Shown one piece after another: positions 11,395 through 25,441 of a stretch of DNA of 64,000 nt (its first letter is position 1; each line of letters opens with the position of its first letter). The DNA comes from Ficedula albicollis. Taxonomy: Eukaryota > Chordata > Aves > Passeriformes > Muscicapidae. Where the stretch lies: positions 9,922,137 to 9,986,136 of the forward strand of contig NC_021677.1 of the NCBI RefSeq assembly GCF_000247815.1, in the 5' to 3' direction. The translations under genes were made by a program, and so were the position numbers. Under the pieces are notes generated by a model. It was not told the origin of the DNA, made no database searches, and saw only the letters and a program-made list of their open reading frames with translations.

Positions 11395-13295
11395 GGGAAC
11401 GAACGGGAGAAAACATCTATTAATATCGCTGAGAGGGTCCCATCTCCTCACAAAGCACCGACTGCCAATTAGGAAATATTCGGGGAAGCTTGTTTCTATA
11501 CAGCAGAGTCTATTTGGGTGATGGCCAGTTAAGCCAATTAAGAGACAGGATGCAATTAGATGTGGTTTAATATTAAGCCATGGAACACGACAGTAATTAA
11601 AAGCAAGGTGGTGACGGCAAATGCCACAGCAGCTGGGGAAAGCCGGGCCCGGACTGAGAGCTGTGCACCCAGCTCCCTCTTCCACTGATGCTGTTCCTAA
11701 CACCTTACAAATTCCCATCAAAATTCCAAAGTCTGAAGGCTGGTCCAGGGCACAGAGCAGAAATAACCTCCGGTCTGTGACTGCCTGCATGTTGATACAG
11801 GCAGGTTGTTCCAGTATCATTTTCTGAGACAATTAGGCAAAAGAAAAACAAAAAGTCCACCTACTCAGGTGAAAAGAAAACTTGGGCTATTAAGCAGAGG
11901 CCTGCCAACATTAATAAACTAAATACATGCAAATCCCTGTGCAGGTTGGAACCTGGCTGCCCACTGCTCTTGTCATTCCCTGTAGTTGTGTTTTATAAAA
12001 GTTGTGGGCATTGAACACCAAATCACAATGGGCAGAGAGGCCCTAAAGATACATTCATCTTTAGGAAAAAGAAGCCTGGGCTTCCTGAGTTATCCAGCAC
12101 CCAATTTTTAATTAAGGAATTCTGCAGTCTGTGGGAGCACATGTTAGCATAAGCTAGGTCCAAGGCTGAGACAGGATATGGCAGGGTGATACTAACCTAT
12201 AGATATTAAAAATGTCAGTGTAAATGAGTGATAGTGGAATAGATTTAATGAAGTCTGTCTCTGAGCATCAGGAACAGCAGCAAAGGACAATTACTTTCAT
12301 TCAATGGTATTTACAAAATAGTCCAATTCCATTTATTGGCAGCAAAGAGCTGATCTTTTTATCAGCATCCACATAGGACAGGTTTGCTCTTCCCTGCAAT
12401 CAGGATGCGGGCTGTAACTCCCCTCAATTGACACTGGTCTGCCACTTTTGAGGCTTTTAATTAAAGCTCCTACTGCTTTGGCAGTGATTAGAACAAAGCT
12501 CCCGAATTACAAGAACTGTTCATTTGATATGGTTTAATCAAGCTGATAATTAGATTATCTATTTGAAATAAGCCCGATGTGTTTTAATTGCCTTACTTAT
12601 ATATGCATTAACTAAGGGAAATTCAGGAATTGAAACCCACTGGGGTTTGCACGGTGCTTTTCTAGATGTCATGCTCTTGGCAATGTGTTTTGGGGTGACT
12701 GAGTCCCTCCACCCCATTAAACAGGGTATATCCATCCCATGGTTGGTGCCTCAGGAGGAGAGCTTGGTGGGGAACAAGCATTTATATATGTCCACATTTT
12801 TCTCATTGGAAAATCACGCTCTGCGAATTAGGATGATCAAGTCAGAACAGAATTTCCTCCAGAATTGAATTCTTCTTGCACTAGAGGCTAAACTGACCAC
12901 ATGCAATCTCTGGAGGTTGGAAGGTGACTACAATTTAAAAAATGGATCAGGCAGAGCAGGATTTGGCAGAGGCAGACCAGTTATCCTGCAGAACATGCCC
13001 TGGGGAGGACAACTCTTCCCAGGCTATATGGACCAGTGGTTTCCTTGCAGCTTTCATCCTATTTTCTACTGTCCCCACTGAGAGACTGAGCCTCTGGCAG
13101 AGGTGAAAATCCCAAAATAAAAAGCCATGGTTTGCCTTACCCAGCATCTGGCATCTTGCTCTTCTCAGGTTTCCACAGGCAGGAGCCTGACCTGGCCTGG
13201 CACCACACATCCTGGAGGGTTTGTGCTCAAATAAGTTGGAATAACTGCTAAAAACTGGGTGCTGTAGGTGTGACTGTTCATGCCATAGATGCTTT
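11395..13295. other. BAHD1 intron 1, near part; AT-rich, possible conserved noncoding DNA
   Basis: No coding region is supported here. The stretch 12380-12640 is rich in TAATT/ATTA motifs, contains no recognisable repeat, and looks like the conserved AT-rich noncoding blocks common in introns of vertebrate chromatin genes. Conservation cannot be tested from one sequence. Confidence 0.5.
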
Positions 13296-13686
13296 AAAGT
13301 TAGGAAAAGGCTGGGAGGGACTGAGGGAAGGGAGTGTAGGAGAACTGGAATTGTTCAGCCTGGAGAAGCTTTGAGGTGACATAATTATCCGTTCCAGTAG
13401 CTGAAGGGGCTACAGGAAGGTTGGAGAGGGGCTTTGAACAAGGGCCTGGAGTGACAGGACAAGGGGGAATGGCTCCACCCTGACAGAGGGCTGGGTTAGA
13501 TGGCATATTAGGAATAAATTCCCTGTGAGGGTGGTGAGACCCTGGCACGGGTTGCAGGGGGTCCAAGGCCAGGTTGGATGGGGCTTGGAGCAACCTTGGA
13601 TAGTGGAAGGTGTCCCTGCAGGGGATGGAACTGTTTGAGCGTTCAGATCCCTTCCAATCCAAACCATTCCAGGATTCTATGATTCA
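13296..13686 (+). mobile_element. CR1 LINE 3'-end fragment
   Basis: The plus strand shows the CR1 3' region in order: ttcagcctggagaag, ccctgtgagggtggtgag, ccctggcacgggttgc, ggatggggcttggagcaac, tggaaggtgtccctg, and the tail ccattccaggattctatgatt. It is about 390 bp and 5' truncated. Confidence 0.93.
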
Positions 13687-13795
13687 TTGCCAGCACCTAT
13701 GGAATAAAATCTATCCTTAGTATGCTGGACTAGTCAGAATTCATTGCCAGCACCTATGGAACAAAATCTATCCTTAGTATGCTGGACTAGTCAGA
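13682..13795. repeat. Tandem direct duplication, 2 x 57 bp
   Basis: Bases 13682-13738 recur at 13739-13795 with one difference (ggaataaaa versus ggaacaaaa). The unit starts at the end of the CR1 tail, so it may derive from its target site region. Confidence 0.93.
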
Positions 13796-14324
13796 GGTTT
13801 TTCCACACCTCTGCAATCACCTGCACTGCATGGAATGCTTTGTGAGGAGGATGCTCCTGCTCTCAGCTCACCTGGGATCCAGCAATCCCTCCTCTTCCCT
13901 CAGCACAACACAGAGACAGAGCTTTTGAACACAGCTCAAAACTCAGCCCTCTGACAGGCAAATGCATGATTCCTCAAAATCAGAGTCCTGCTGAGCTTCC
14001 TTCCAGCAAGTATTGTGCTCCTGCCAGCTGGGAAGGGAGAGTGGCAGAGCTCTTCATCCTCTCTCCACCTTTGTATTGCTTCACAAAGCACAGAAAAGCT
14101 GCCTGTGCCCAGAAGTCTCCAAGAAAGTGTGAGACAACGTGAAGAGCTGGAAGTGAAGATACTTAAATCAGAACCACCCGTATATTGCTCATGGCTGAAG
14201 AACTGGACTAATGGTGAGAAGCCATTGAGGTGTTGGAAATTAAAGCTCCAAGCAGCTCAGTCTATCCAGCTGCATCCAAGTCCCACCAAGTATTTTCATG
14301 CTAGTTGGAATTGCTGCTTCCTTA
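13796..14324. other. Noncoding, nothing recognised
   Basis: I see no gene, RNA or clear repeat in this stretch. Confidence 0.6.
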
Positions 14325-14512
14325 TCATACAATTACAGAATGGTTTGAATTGGAAGGGACTTTAAAGCTCATCCCATTCCAACTCCCTGCCTTGGCTCCT
14401 TCTACTGGCCCAGGTTACTCCTTCCACTGGCCCAAGTTGCTCCAAACCCCGTCCAACCCAGCCTTGAGCATTTCCAGGGATAGGGCAGCCACAGCTGTTC
14501 CGGGCAAAGCTC
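14325..14512 (-). mobile_element. CR1 LINE 3'-end fragment
   Basis: In reverse it shows the CR1 tail (acagaatggtttgaattgg), then gttgctccaaaccccgtcc and catttccagggatagggc, the mirror of the standard 3' end. A short internal repeat of the ttctactggcccaggtt block is present. Confidence 0.88.
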
Positions 14513-15454
14513 CTCTGACAACTCCTTCCTCAAACCAGATTAGTTCTGAAAAACCATCTTGCCAGCTGCTGAACCCAAACCAGATCAGAAAAAAGAAAAA
14601 TTAAACCCACTTCTAGTTTCGTGCTGGAATAAAACCATTACCCAAACAGCAAACTCAGGAGAGACTTGATGCCTCATTAGCAGAAAAAGAAGCAAGTGTG
14701 ATAACAGCTGCATGTTCTGTAATCATGCAGCTGCAGCATCTGTCTCTCCCTCTCCAGCACTTGATTGCAAGTTAAATTAGAAGAAACTAGTCTGGGACTA
14801 CCCCTTCAAGCCCCATTTCCTCTCCCGAGCTTCACTACAGAGACGCGCGCGTTCCAAGAGCATGATGCCAAAAGCACAGAAATTAAAGCTTTTAAAGCTC
14901 CTAATCCATTTGGCACTTCAATAACACACAAAGAGTTACGACAACACCAATCCTCCTCTCCACGCACGGCACTGCTCCGATGACTCTCAGCCCCATCGAC
15001 TTGAATGCTGTCTATCCATTTCCATTGGAACAGCTTATGCTGTGACAACAGCCCTACAACTGTGAGTACCTGGAGGATTGGCTCCTTTCTCCCTGCTGCT
15101 TTTGCAGGCGAGTAATTCCCAGTGGTCCAAGGAACGTGCTGCATGAAAGAAGCCTTGCAGGAGCTATGGGAAATCAGGATAAATTGTAGCAGCATCAGAT
15201 ATCCCAGGCTGAGTTCCTTGAATGCCACGCACATCCCATGAGTGGAAACATCACCTTCCTCTTAAATATTCAGAAAATCTGTAGCTGTTGGAAGCTGCAA
15301 TTTGTCTTCCCAGGGTCCAGTCCTGATTCTTCTCCTGAGACCCACTGAAAGCTCCATCATCCACATGCTCTGGAGGAAACTGTTTATACAGAGCTCATTA
15401 GGCTGCAGCAAGGGCTGGTTTCTCTCACTCAACAGCTTAGCTCTGACCATTGTA
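14513..15454. other. Noncoding, nothing recognised
   Basis: There is no supported gene. An AT-rich patch at 14870-14960 is unique-looking. Confidence 0.6.
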
Positions 15455-15693
15455 CCAGAGCAGGGTTAAATGGGATACTGGGAAGAAATTCTTCCCTGTG
15501 AGGGTGCTCAGGCACTGGCACAGGTTGCCCAGAGAAGCTGTGGCTGCCCCTGGATCCCTGACAGTGTCCAAGGCCAGGCTGGATGGGGCTTGGAGCAATC
15601 TGAAATAGTGGAAGGTGTCCCTGGCCATGGCAGGGGGATGGATCTTTAAGATTCCTTCCAATTCAAACCATTTTGTGATTCTATGATTCACTG
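15455..15693 (+). mobile_element. CR1 LINE 3'-end fragment
   Basis: The order is typical: gggaagaaattcttccctg, ggcacaggttgcccagagaa, ggctggatggggcttggagc, ggaaggtgtccctgg, and the tail tgtgattctatgattca. Confidence 0.95.
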
Positions 15694-17684
15694 CCAGCAG
15701 CTCCTGAAAGCCATGTGAACACGCAGCCTCCACAGCTTCTAAAAGGCTTATAAAAAGGGATGTGGGGCAGCTCTGGCACAGCCAGGAGGATCTCTGGGAG
15801 CTGTCCTGCACTGGGCTCTGCTTCACTCCCTGCTCCAACGCCCGTAATTATCCCCCCATTGCGAAAGCCTGTGTGTGCTCCAGCCACCCAGCTGGGAGTT
15901 TCACAGCCCATGTGTGGCCGTGATAAATCACAGACAACTGCAGTGAGAGCCTGAGGCTTCACACCCCGAGTGCCCAGTGTGTCCAAAGGCAGCGGCACAG
16001 GGAGTGAACCCGGCTGGGCACAGGCTTGACCCGGAGCCGGAGCTGGGAACAGCCGCGAGGAGCTCCCCGGCTCGCTCCTTGGGAAGGTCTGGCTCAGCCC
16101 TGGTTATCTGCTTTCAGATCTTGCCTAGTGGCAGTGCTCTGTCTGGGGAAGCCAAAATTACATTTCTCTGGCTGTTCGCACACTCTCCGCAGCCTCAGCA
16201 AGCAGCACTCTCAAGAAAGAGGGAAAAACAGGGGAAAAAGAAGAGGAGGGTAAAAAGAAGGGGAAAAGAAATGGGGGGTGAAAAGAAACAGTAGGTAAAA
16301 AAGTGGGGGCAAAGGAGATAAGAAATAGGGTGGGAAAAGAGGGGAGGAGATAAGGGGACAAGCAGTAAAACACCAGTGGAAGTGAACAATGTACAAGCGT
16401 GGGGGAGAGTCACAGGATATTTCCTCAAAATCAACAACAGGGCAGGTTGTTTGGATAATTAATGCACACCGGGAGTAGCACGTTCCTTCTCGGAAAGGCA
16501 CCGGCTTTCCTTTCCCCTTTACCGACGGTAGGAAGCTGCAACACTGTGTCAGGTTGCCAGTGACAGGCCGCCGCTGAGGAAAATAGGCAGGAAATGATGA
16601 AGTGAAAAACAAGTGTGGGGACTGAGACGTGACCTCAGCGACTCCAACATCAGGCACCAAACCTCGATCAAGTTTGGAGCCCCAAAACTCTGGGGTCTGA
16701 TATATATCTGCATTAAAGCAAACCCCAAGTTTCTGAAAGCAAAGCCTTCACTGAGTACCCGCGATCAACACTGGCAAAACCACTTCCTACAGCCTCGAAG
16801 AGCTGCAGATTTCCAACCCAAGAGCCATCACAAGCCTTTTGCTTGTGACCCCAACATAAAGCAGTGTTGTTCTGTGTGTCAGTGGGAAGCTCTGGGGCCT
16901 CTTCTGCTCTCCACAGCTTTCCAAATCCCACCAAAATTGGCTCGAGTGGGTTCAGAGCTCAAAAGGCAAAGGCACAGCCGCAGTTTCATACTCTCTGCAG
17001 AAAAGATGCAAAAGCTGTGCTTACCCACAGGCAAAGCTATCCTTGCCTCCCCAAAACTCCAAGTCCAGGAAAAGCTGGAGTCAGAGACCAGGATTTGTTT
17101 CTGTGCCCTTAGTTTGCTCAGAGATGGATAACACAACTACCTTCCTACTCTCAAGAGGGGATGTATTTTCTTTGCCTTTCAACAAGTTAGGGAGGGATGC
17201 ACCAGGAGGAGAAGGAAACTTGGAATTAATGGATTCTAGAGTGTGACAGAGCACATGGCAATTCCCAAACAGCATCCATCACTCGTGCTTCCCACAGGAG
17301 CCTCCCAGCTGAAGCAACAACCCATGGAGAACCACGGATAAGCAGCCTTAAGCATGCTGCTGCAAGGAAAGCCCAGGTAGGGCAAAGGAATTCCCTGGCA
17401 TTTGCAGGTAAGTACCAGCATGTGGGGGTGGAAATGAAGCTGAGCTTGTCTCCAGGCTGACAATTGGATGGGAAGAGATGCTTTGACACTTGGCTTTTGC
17501 TGCATCACTCCCCAGTGAGCTAGTTACTAAGGTTTTCTTTTAATGAAGGCATTCAGAGTCCAGTGATTAGGCAAGAGAAATACAGGAAAGGATGGGAGGT
17601 GTACACTTGGAAAAATGGGAAGGCTGAAGCTTACACAGATATTGCAATCCTGAAACACCCCAGGGAACAGCAGCAGCAAGAAGG
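15694..17684. other. Noncoding; one purine-rich tract
   Basis: No gene is supported. Bases 16208-16375 are nearly all A and G on the plus strand (repeats of ggggaaaagaa type), a polypurine tract of about 165 bp. The open frames on its pyrimidine strand are artefacts of this composition. Confidence 0.7.
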
Positions 17685-17980
17685 GAATTTTAAAAAGAGC
17701 AGGTAGTGCCAGGATAAGGGGGAATGGCTTCCACTGCCAGAGTGCAAGGTTAGACAGGATATTGGGAGGAAATTCTTCCCTGTGAGGGCGGGGAGGCCCT
17801 GGCACAGGTTGCCCAGAGCAGCTGTGGCTGCCCCATCCCTGGCAGTGTCCAAGGTCAGGCTGGACAGAGCTTGAAGCAGCCTGGGACAGTGGAAGGTGTC
17901 CCTGCCTGTAGCAGGGTGTGGAACGAGATGATCCTTAAGATTCCTTCCAACCCAAACCATTCTGGGATTCTCTGACTCTA
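17685..17980 (+). mobile_element. CR1 LINE 3'-end fragment
   Basis: It shows ggaggaaattcttccctgtg, ggcacaggttgcccagagca, ggaaggtgtccctgcctg and the tail ccattctgggattctctgac. Confidence 0.94.
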
Positions 17981-19739
17981 TAAAATACCAGATCTATTAA
18001 ATATCACTTGTTTACACAAAATTGCCTGTTACAACTTTAAATAGGTTCTATACAAAGCTGCCATGTGACAGCTACGCCAACAACACCCTAAAACATGCCT
18101 ATAAGTAGTTTGAAAAACCAAGTCAAAAATATACCGGGACAGCTTTCGCAGCCGTGTTTATAGAAAGAGCACAAGCTTTGCCAATCAAGGTTTTTAAAAA
18201 AATAACCCACACAAGCCCTGCTCATCTGATTTTTCATATATGCAAAATGCAAACTCGATTCCTTCGCGGCAGAAGGCTGAGTCTGGTAAAATATCAATCA
18301 CATGTCACTTTGCTCAGATAGCTCTGGCACCCTTCCTGTTCCACGGACAAAATGGAATAACAAATTATTCCCAAGGCTTTCTTTTGAAGAACAATGTGCA
18401 AGTTTTTTCCACAGTAAATATTAAAGCTCTTCTATATATTATAATCACACCCTTCCACTACTGCTTTAGGAGCTTTCTTCAAGCTGCTGAGCTTAAATAA
18501 TTCAAGCTGCGCCGTGATTCCGTGTTCTACACGTGAGGCTGCAAACTGTGCTGCCTGTGGGAATTTCAAGGGCAGGTGCATCCCTGCCAGCTCCTCTCCA
18601 TGTCACCGAGCTGCCACTGCCATCCTATCTCTGGATCCGGATTTCCCTTCTCCTCCCTCCGGTACGTCTCTCCCACAAAGGTCTCCATTCACTCTCTCCT
18701 GACTGGGAACAGCCAGCACAGCACCCTCACCATCCAAAGACAACACATTCCTACTCCACAAGTTCAAAACTGGCTTTAGGGGAGACAAAAGAAATGCAAG
18801 AAATTCAGAGAAGGGCAAGGCATTCCTTCAACGTGACATTTAACTAAATGTTTGATTTAAACCTTTTTTTTTTTTTTCCCTTTACATAATCTTCATCTTA
18901 TTTCCTCACCTTAGTGTCCCCCAAAACAGCCTATGCCCCACCTCTGTGTCCAAATCCTTGGCACTATGGCTCCAGGTATGGACTCTAGGAATTATCATCT
19001 CTGAGGAGTGCAAAAGACAGCCTGAACTTGAAAATTTAACAGACATGCATGTTTATAATCTCGACTTAAATTTGCAGAAGCTTTAAAACCAAGCAGGCAA
19101 AACAAAGCTCTGTTAAATAACAAGTCCATGTAGTATTTTCTAGGATTCTTGCGTCCTGACTCATCTCCAGTTGAAATACACTGACCAGACCTACCTCTTC
19201 AGAATAAAACTGCCACCTGAATTATCTTCAGTTCTAGAATAAATACTTCAGACAGTATCATCTTGCATTTGGAAATACCTTTTGCTTCTATATGGTTTAA
19301 AAAGGAGTAGCACACCACTTCACCCTCAGCTGAGTTGCAAGTTGTCCATAGAGCAAAACAGTTCTCTGGGGTTTCCTTCATCAAAGGTTTTGATTCCTCT
19401 TTCTATTCAAAGTTCAACAGACATTTCAAAAGAAAACAGACTTTCTGCTTCTTTATTCTCACTTTCTGATCATCACTTTAAATACCAGCATTAACCTCAC
19501 ATGTTCCCAGCTGAGGACAAAGGTGACAGAGGATGAGTTATGCTGAGCATTTTTCCATTTGAGAGTTTCAGTCTCAATCCAAAACTCAAGATTTTACAGA
19601 ACTCTTGCATTCCCACTGCCATTCCTGGAACCAAACCCTCTCCTTCCCTGATGTCTTGTAAACCACAGGGCTGCACTGAATCCTGAGCAGAGCTTAAATC
19701 TGGAGCCAGCTGGATTTCAACTAGAATCAGAGAATCTAA
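17981..19739. other. Noncoding, nothing recognised
   Basis: This stretch is AT-rich and mostly unique-looking. A T run of about 15 bases is at 18865-18879. No gene or RNA is supported. Confidence 0.6.
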
Positions 19740-19878
19740 ATTTCCCCTGTGAGGGTGGTGAGGCCCTGGCACAGGTTGGTGGAAGGTGTCCCTGCCCATG
19801 GCAGGGAGTGGAAATGGATGAGCTTTAAGGTCCCTTCCCACCCAAAACATTCTGGTATTCCATGAATCATAGAATGGT
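19740..19878 (+). mobile_element. CR1 LINE 3'-end fragment, internally deleted
   Basis: It shows cccctgtgagggtggtgagg and ggcacaggtt, then jumps to ggtggaaggtgtccctgccc and the tail cattctggtattccatgaat. About 90 bp of the usual CR1 3' end is missing between the two parts. Confidence 0.88.
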
Positions 19879-20470
19879 TTGGGAACTTCTGGAATAAAAG
19901 TCCAGATGTAGCTTGAAAATACAAAATTCTTTTTCCTTCAAAAAATACAGGACCAATCACCACCACAAACAGAGGCATATATTCACACATCTTCTGGTGA
20001 CACGATTTCAGCCAAGGCAGAACTGCCAAGCCTACCTAAACCTGCTTTAAACCCTTCCTCCCTCTCATTAGTGCCAGAGACAGTATTTACAAATCAGTAA
20101 CCACAAGGTAAGTGAAGTTCCACTTAAAATTTCTCAACTCAACTAGTTTCACGTATTAGGTCTGGCATTCCATGAATCATAGAATGGTTTGGGAACTTCT
20201 GGAATAAAAGTCCAGATGTAGCTTGAAAATACAAAATTCTTTTTCCTTCAAAAAATACAGGACCAATCACCACCAGAAACAGAGGCATATATTCACACAT
20301 CTTCTGGTGACACGATTTCAGCCAAGGCAGAACTGCCAAGCCTACCTAAACCTGCTTTAAACCCTTCCTCCCTCTCATTAGTGCCAGAGACAGTATTTAC
20401 AAATCAGTAACCACAAGGTAAGTGAAGTTCCACTTAAAATTTCTCAACTCAACTAGTTTCATGTATTAGG
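19851..20470. repeat. Tandem direct duplication, 2 x 310 bp
   Basis: Bases 19851-20160 recur at 20161-20470 with about three differences (for example tggtattcc versus tggcattcc, cacaaacag versus cagaaacag, ttcacgt versus ttcatgt). The unit begins inside the CR1 tail. Confidence 0.95.
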
Positions 20471-22023
20471 TCAGTCCGAGGAAATGCAGAGCGGCTGAAT
20501 GGAGCTGCAACAGCTGAAGCCTCCAAGGAGAACAAGCTCCTTAATTCCAAGGGTGTTAGCAGAGGAATCATTTAAATGTGGACCAAACTGGATCATTTAA
20601 GCCCAGGAAGCAGGGGACTCAGTGTTGCCAAAGGTCCTGGGCTGAGCCAGAGGAGCGTTTCTAGGAACCAGCAGCTGGCACAGATCAGAAATCTGGTGAG
20701 AGAAAACTCAAGCAGGAGGTTGATGTTGTAACACGTTAAAACCCTAGGAACCACAAGCCAAACACAGGCAATTCGGCCACTTTAGACAAGGAGAAGCCCA
20801 GCTTGCTGGAACGCTGCTTCCATGAGAGCCTGTTTAACTCCCATTAGGAGCTGCCCCAGCTCTTTCATCCCTTACCCACATCCTTAGAGGTGTATTTAAA
20901 CACACACCTTTGCTTGTGCCCCGGGTTTGATCAGTCAAGGCAACAAACACCACCTTTAAATAGACTGGACAGGGTTTGCAGCCCGTGCTGGGAGTGATCT
21001 GGTTTATATGCACTCATTAAAGTGCATTTATCGACCCACATGGGTGTGACGCCTCTTGGCTGCTCGGAAAGGCAGCAATTAAACACACTCAGCTCTCCAA
21101 GCCAGGGCTAGGATCAGACCTTTTCAACAAGCTGGGCCATGCAGACTCCATCACACCAAAATATCACTTGGATTTCACCGCACCTTGCACAGCCAGGAGG
21201 GAAACAGACTTAAGAGCATCAGGAATGGTTAAGAACAGTGACTAAGACACACCCTTGGTCCCAAGAGCTCTCAGCGGAATTCTGGGGGGATGCTGAACAC
21301 TTCTCTTCTCCCACCAGTGCAGGTCACCATGGAGCCAGTGGGAACTCCAGAGGATAAACCATCAGCTCTCTGGCAAAGGAGCCTAATTACAACTTCCTCT
21401 GGGGAACCACAAAGCTTTTAAACTGTGCAGCCTAGTTTTATGGAAATGCCACAGGTGCCTCCGACTAATTTTCAGGAAGGTCCCTTGAAGTCAGGCTGTG
21501 GCTTCAAAACATCCAGGTGTGCTGAGTAGCGGGGAGAAGAGTCCTGCAAGTACTGTTCTGCCAAATGATGCTCTGATACTGCAAAACCACCCCCCACGTG
21601 CTTCCTCCAGCCTCGAGGAGAATACTCATTACAGGGAAGAAAACAGCAAAACTTCTGAGGAACTCCTAGCACTGACAAGTGAAGAAACAAAAAAATAATC
21701 AGAATTATCCCCTTCATTATCAGCTATAGGATTTGAGAACATTGATTGCACATTGGTGCAACGCGTGGATCAGAGGGATGGGGAAGGGAAAACCGCCCTC
21801 ATCCATCCCAGTCACCGGCACAGGAGCACAAGGGTAAAAGATGCACACGGCTCAGAGTGCCAGGCTCCAAGGAATGGGGTACAAGGAGACAACGTGTGAA
21901 GCCAGAGCAGGGGAAATGCGACTGGAGAGGCGATCCCAGAGGGATTCCTGAGCTGCACGAGCTGCCAGCTGAAGCAGAGCCAAAGTGGCAGCGGGAGACG
22001 CTCGCAGCTACCGGCCGGTCCTG
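20471..22023. other. Noncoding; candidate conserved block at 20880-21090
   Basis: No coding region is supported. Bases 20880-21090 are unique-looking with several AT-rich homeodomain- or MEF2-like words (ctttaaatagac, ttaaacacac, attaaagtgcattta). This suggests, but does not show, a regulatory element. Confidence 0.4.
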
Positions 22024-22111
22024 GTTTCCAGGAGCTGCTGGAAGATCCAAGCAAGGAACGTCGGCAGAGCTGGTAGGACGTTTCCAGGAGCTGCTGGAAG
22101 ATCCAAGCAAG
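22024..22111. repeat. Short direct repeat, 56-bp spacing
   Basis: About 32 bases starting gtttccaggagctgctgg at 22024 recur at 22080. The second copy leads directly into the 220-bp duplication that follows. Confidence 0.88.
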
Positions 22112-22550
22112 CTGCAGCAAGCTCTGCTTTCCCAGGCTGTGCCCAGTGTGGAAGGGTAAACAGCTGATAAGGAGGAATGTGCTGCAAAGCCCCCCCGAGC
22201 AGCCAGAATCCCCCTGCTATCCCACAGCTCGGCCCAAGGACAATTCCCAGTGCCCGTGCCCAGCACACACCTCCCCTCGGCCAGTTTTGCTGCTGGCCGT
22301 CCAAATCTCGGGAGATTTGATCCAAAGAGGGCTGCAGCAAGCTCTGCTTTCCCAGGCTGTGCCCAGCGTGGAAGGGTAAACAGCTGATAAGGAGGAATGT
22401 GCTGCAAAGCCCCCCCGAGCAGCCAGAATCCCCCTGCTATCCCACAGCTCGGCCCAAGGACAATTCCCAGTGCCCGTGCCCAGCACACACCTCCCCTCGG
22501 CCAGTTTTGCTGCTGGCCGTCCAAATCTCGGGAGATTTGATCCAAAGAGG
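22111..22550. repeat. Tandem direct duplication, 2 x 220 bp
   Basis: Bases 22111-22330 recur at 22331-22550 with one difference noticed (cccagtgtgg versus cccagcgtgg). The content is unique and GC-rich. The long minus-strand open frame over it is a by-product. Confidence 0.95.
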
Positions 22551-23344
22551 ATCTGATGCTGGACAACAGCTGCAAGGAGCTCAGAGCTGAGGAGTTTCTG
22601 CCTCAGATTGCAGTTACAGTGTACAAGGAGAGATGTATCCACGCAGGATATCCCCAGACACTAGAATTTCAGCTCCAGCTATTTGTCACAGTAAAACATT
22701 TTAAGGCAGTAGCATTCTTCAAACTAAAATGACAGATAATATCCCATTTTCGAGCTCCAAAGCTAGCTCCTCACTCCTCATTTCAATAACTAAGATAAAC
22801 ATTTTATTTAACAGCTGTATTAACATGTAGAAACACACTTTGCTTCAGAAAGCCAGGCAGGCTTACAGCTTTATGCAACATTTAAACTCCCAGTTCAAGA
22901 TGAATTCCTGGAAATGGGGCGGGGGAACCCTCATTTCTTCTGAACAGAAACCAAGCAGAAAGTCTGTGTTTGAGTCTCCAGCTCTGCTGCTTCCCACCCT
23001 GCTCACAACTTTGCCACACACGTGGGAGCAACAGCACAGCTGAGTGACACTTCCTAGAGGATACCACAATTTCTGTCAGGTCCCTGCTGTGATTGACACG
23101 GGGTCTGCAAAAGGAACAGACCCCAAATTACCTCTGGTGCCTCCTGCTCAGTGTCACCTCACAGCGAGCTGGGGTGCGCCTGGAAGTTCTCTCACCTCCT
23201 TGGGGAGCCACAGCACCCGCAGCTCATCTGAGGAATCAGGAGCAAATATCCAGATATTCAGCGACTTTCCTGCTCCCCAGGCAAGGTCTGTCACAGTTAC
23301 TCCCCTTTAAACACAAGTACACCAGTGTGCAGCATTTAAGGTGC
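22551..23344. other. Noncoding, nothing recognised
   Basis: No gene, RNA or clear repeat is visible. Confidence 0.6.
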
Positions 23345-23452
23345 TTTATCCTGGAATGATTTGGGTTGGCAGTGACCATCCCATTCCAACTCCCATCTGC
23401 AGGGACACCTTCCACTAGCCTAGGCTGCTCCAAGCCTTGTGCAACATGGCTC
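23345..23452 (-). mobile_element. CR1 LINE 3'-end fragment
   Basis: In reverse it matches the CR1 end: tcctggaatgatttgggttg, ggacaccttccactagcc, taggctgctccaagcc. Confidence 0.82.
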
Positions 23453-23669
23453 TTTTAACTTGACCAGGACACTGGTGTTAAATTTACCTAAATGCTTTCC
23501 ATTTATATTTTCATGGGGGTCTAAATACACATATGAAGATTCCTTTGGGCTCATTCACAGCTTGCTTTGTTCAGCTGAGGGCTGGATAGGCTTTTATATG
23601 GCTGCATGAGCTCTCCTGCCTGGGAGAAAGAAAATCAGCACCTCACTTCCCAAACCCATGATTTCAAGC

Positions 23670-23836
23670 TTTGTGAGTGGCTCCCCAGGACAGTGGTGGA
23701 GTCACCATTCCTAGAGATGTCTAAGGAATGACTGGATGTGGCACTCCATGCTCTGGTCTGGTTGACAAGGCAGTGATAAGCCACAGATAGAACTCAGTGA
23801 TCTCTTCCAACCTAAATGATTCTGGAGTCTACATAA
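23670..23836 (+). mobile_element. CR1 LINE 3'-end fragment of another subfamily
   Basis: It shows ggtggagtcaccattcctag, aatgactggatgtggcactc, atctcttccaacctaaatga and the tail ttctgg. This wording belongs to the CR1 subgroups that end in cctaaatgattctatgattc. Confidence 0.85.

Positions 23837-25441
<1,605 letters not shown>

Noticed and set aside
21799..22642. Minus-strand open frame of 258 codons with repeated segments
   Set aside because: The internal repeats come from the 220-bp and 56-bp DNA duplications; no family features and no splice context.
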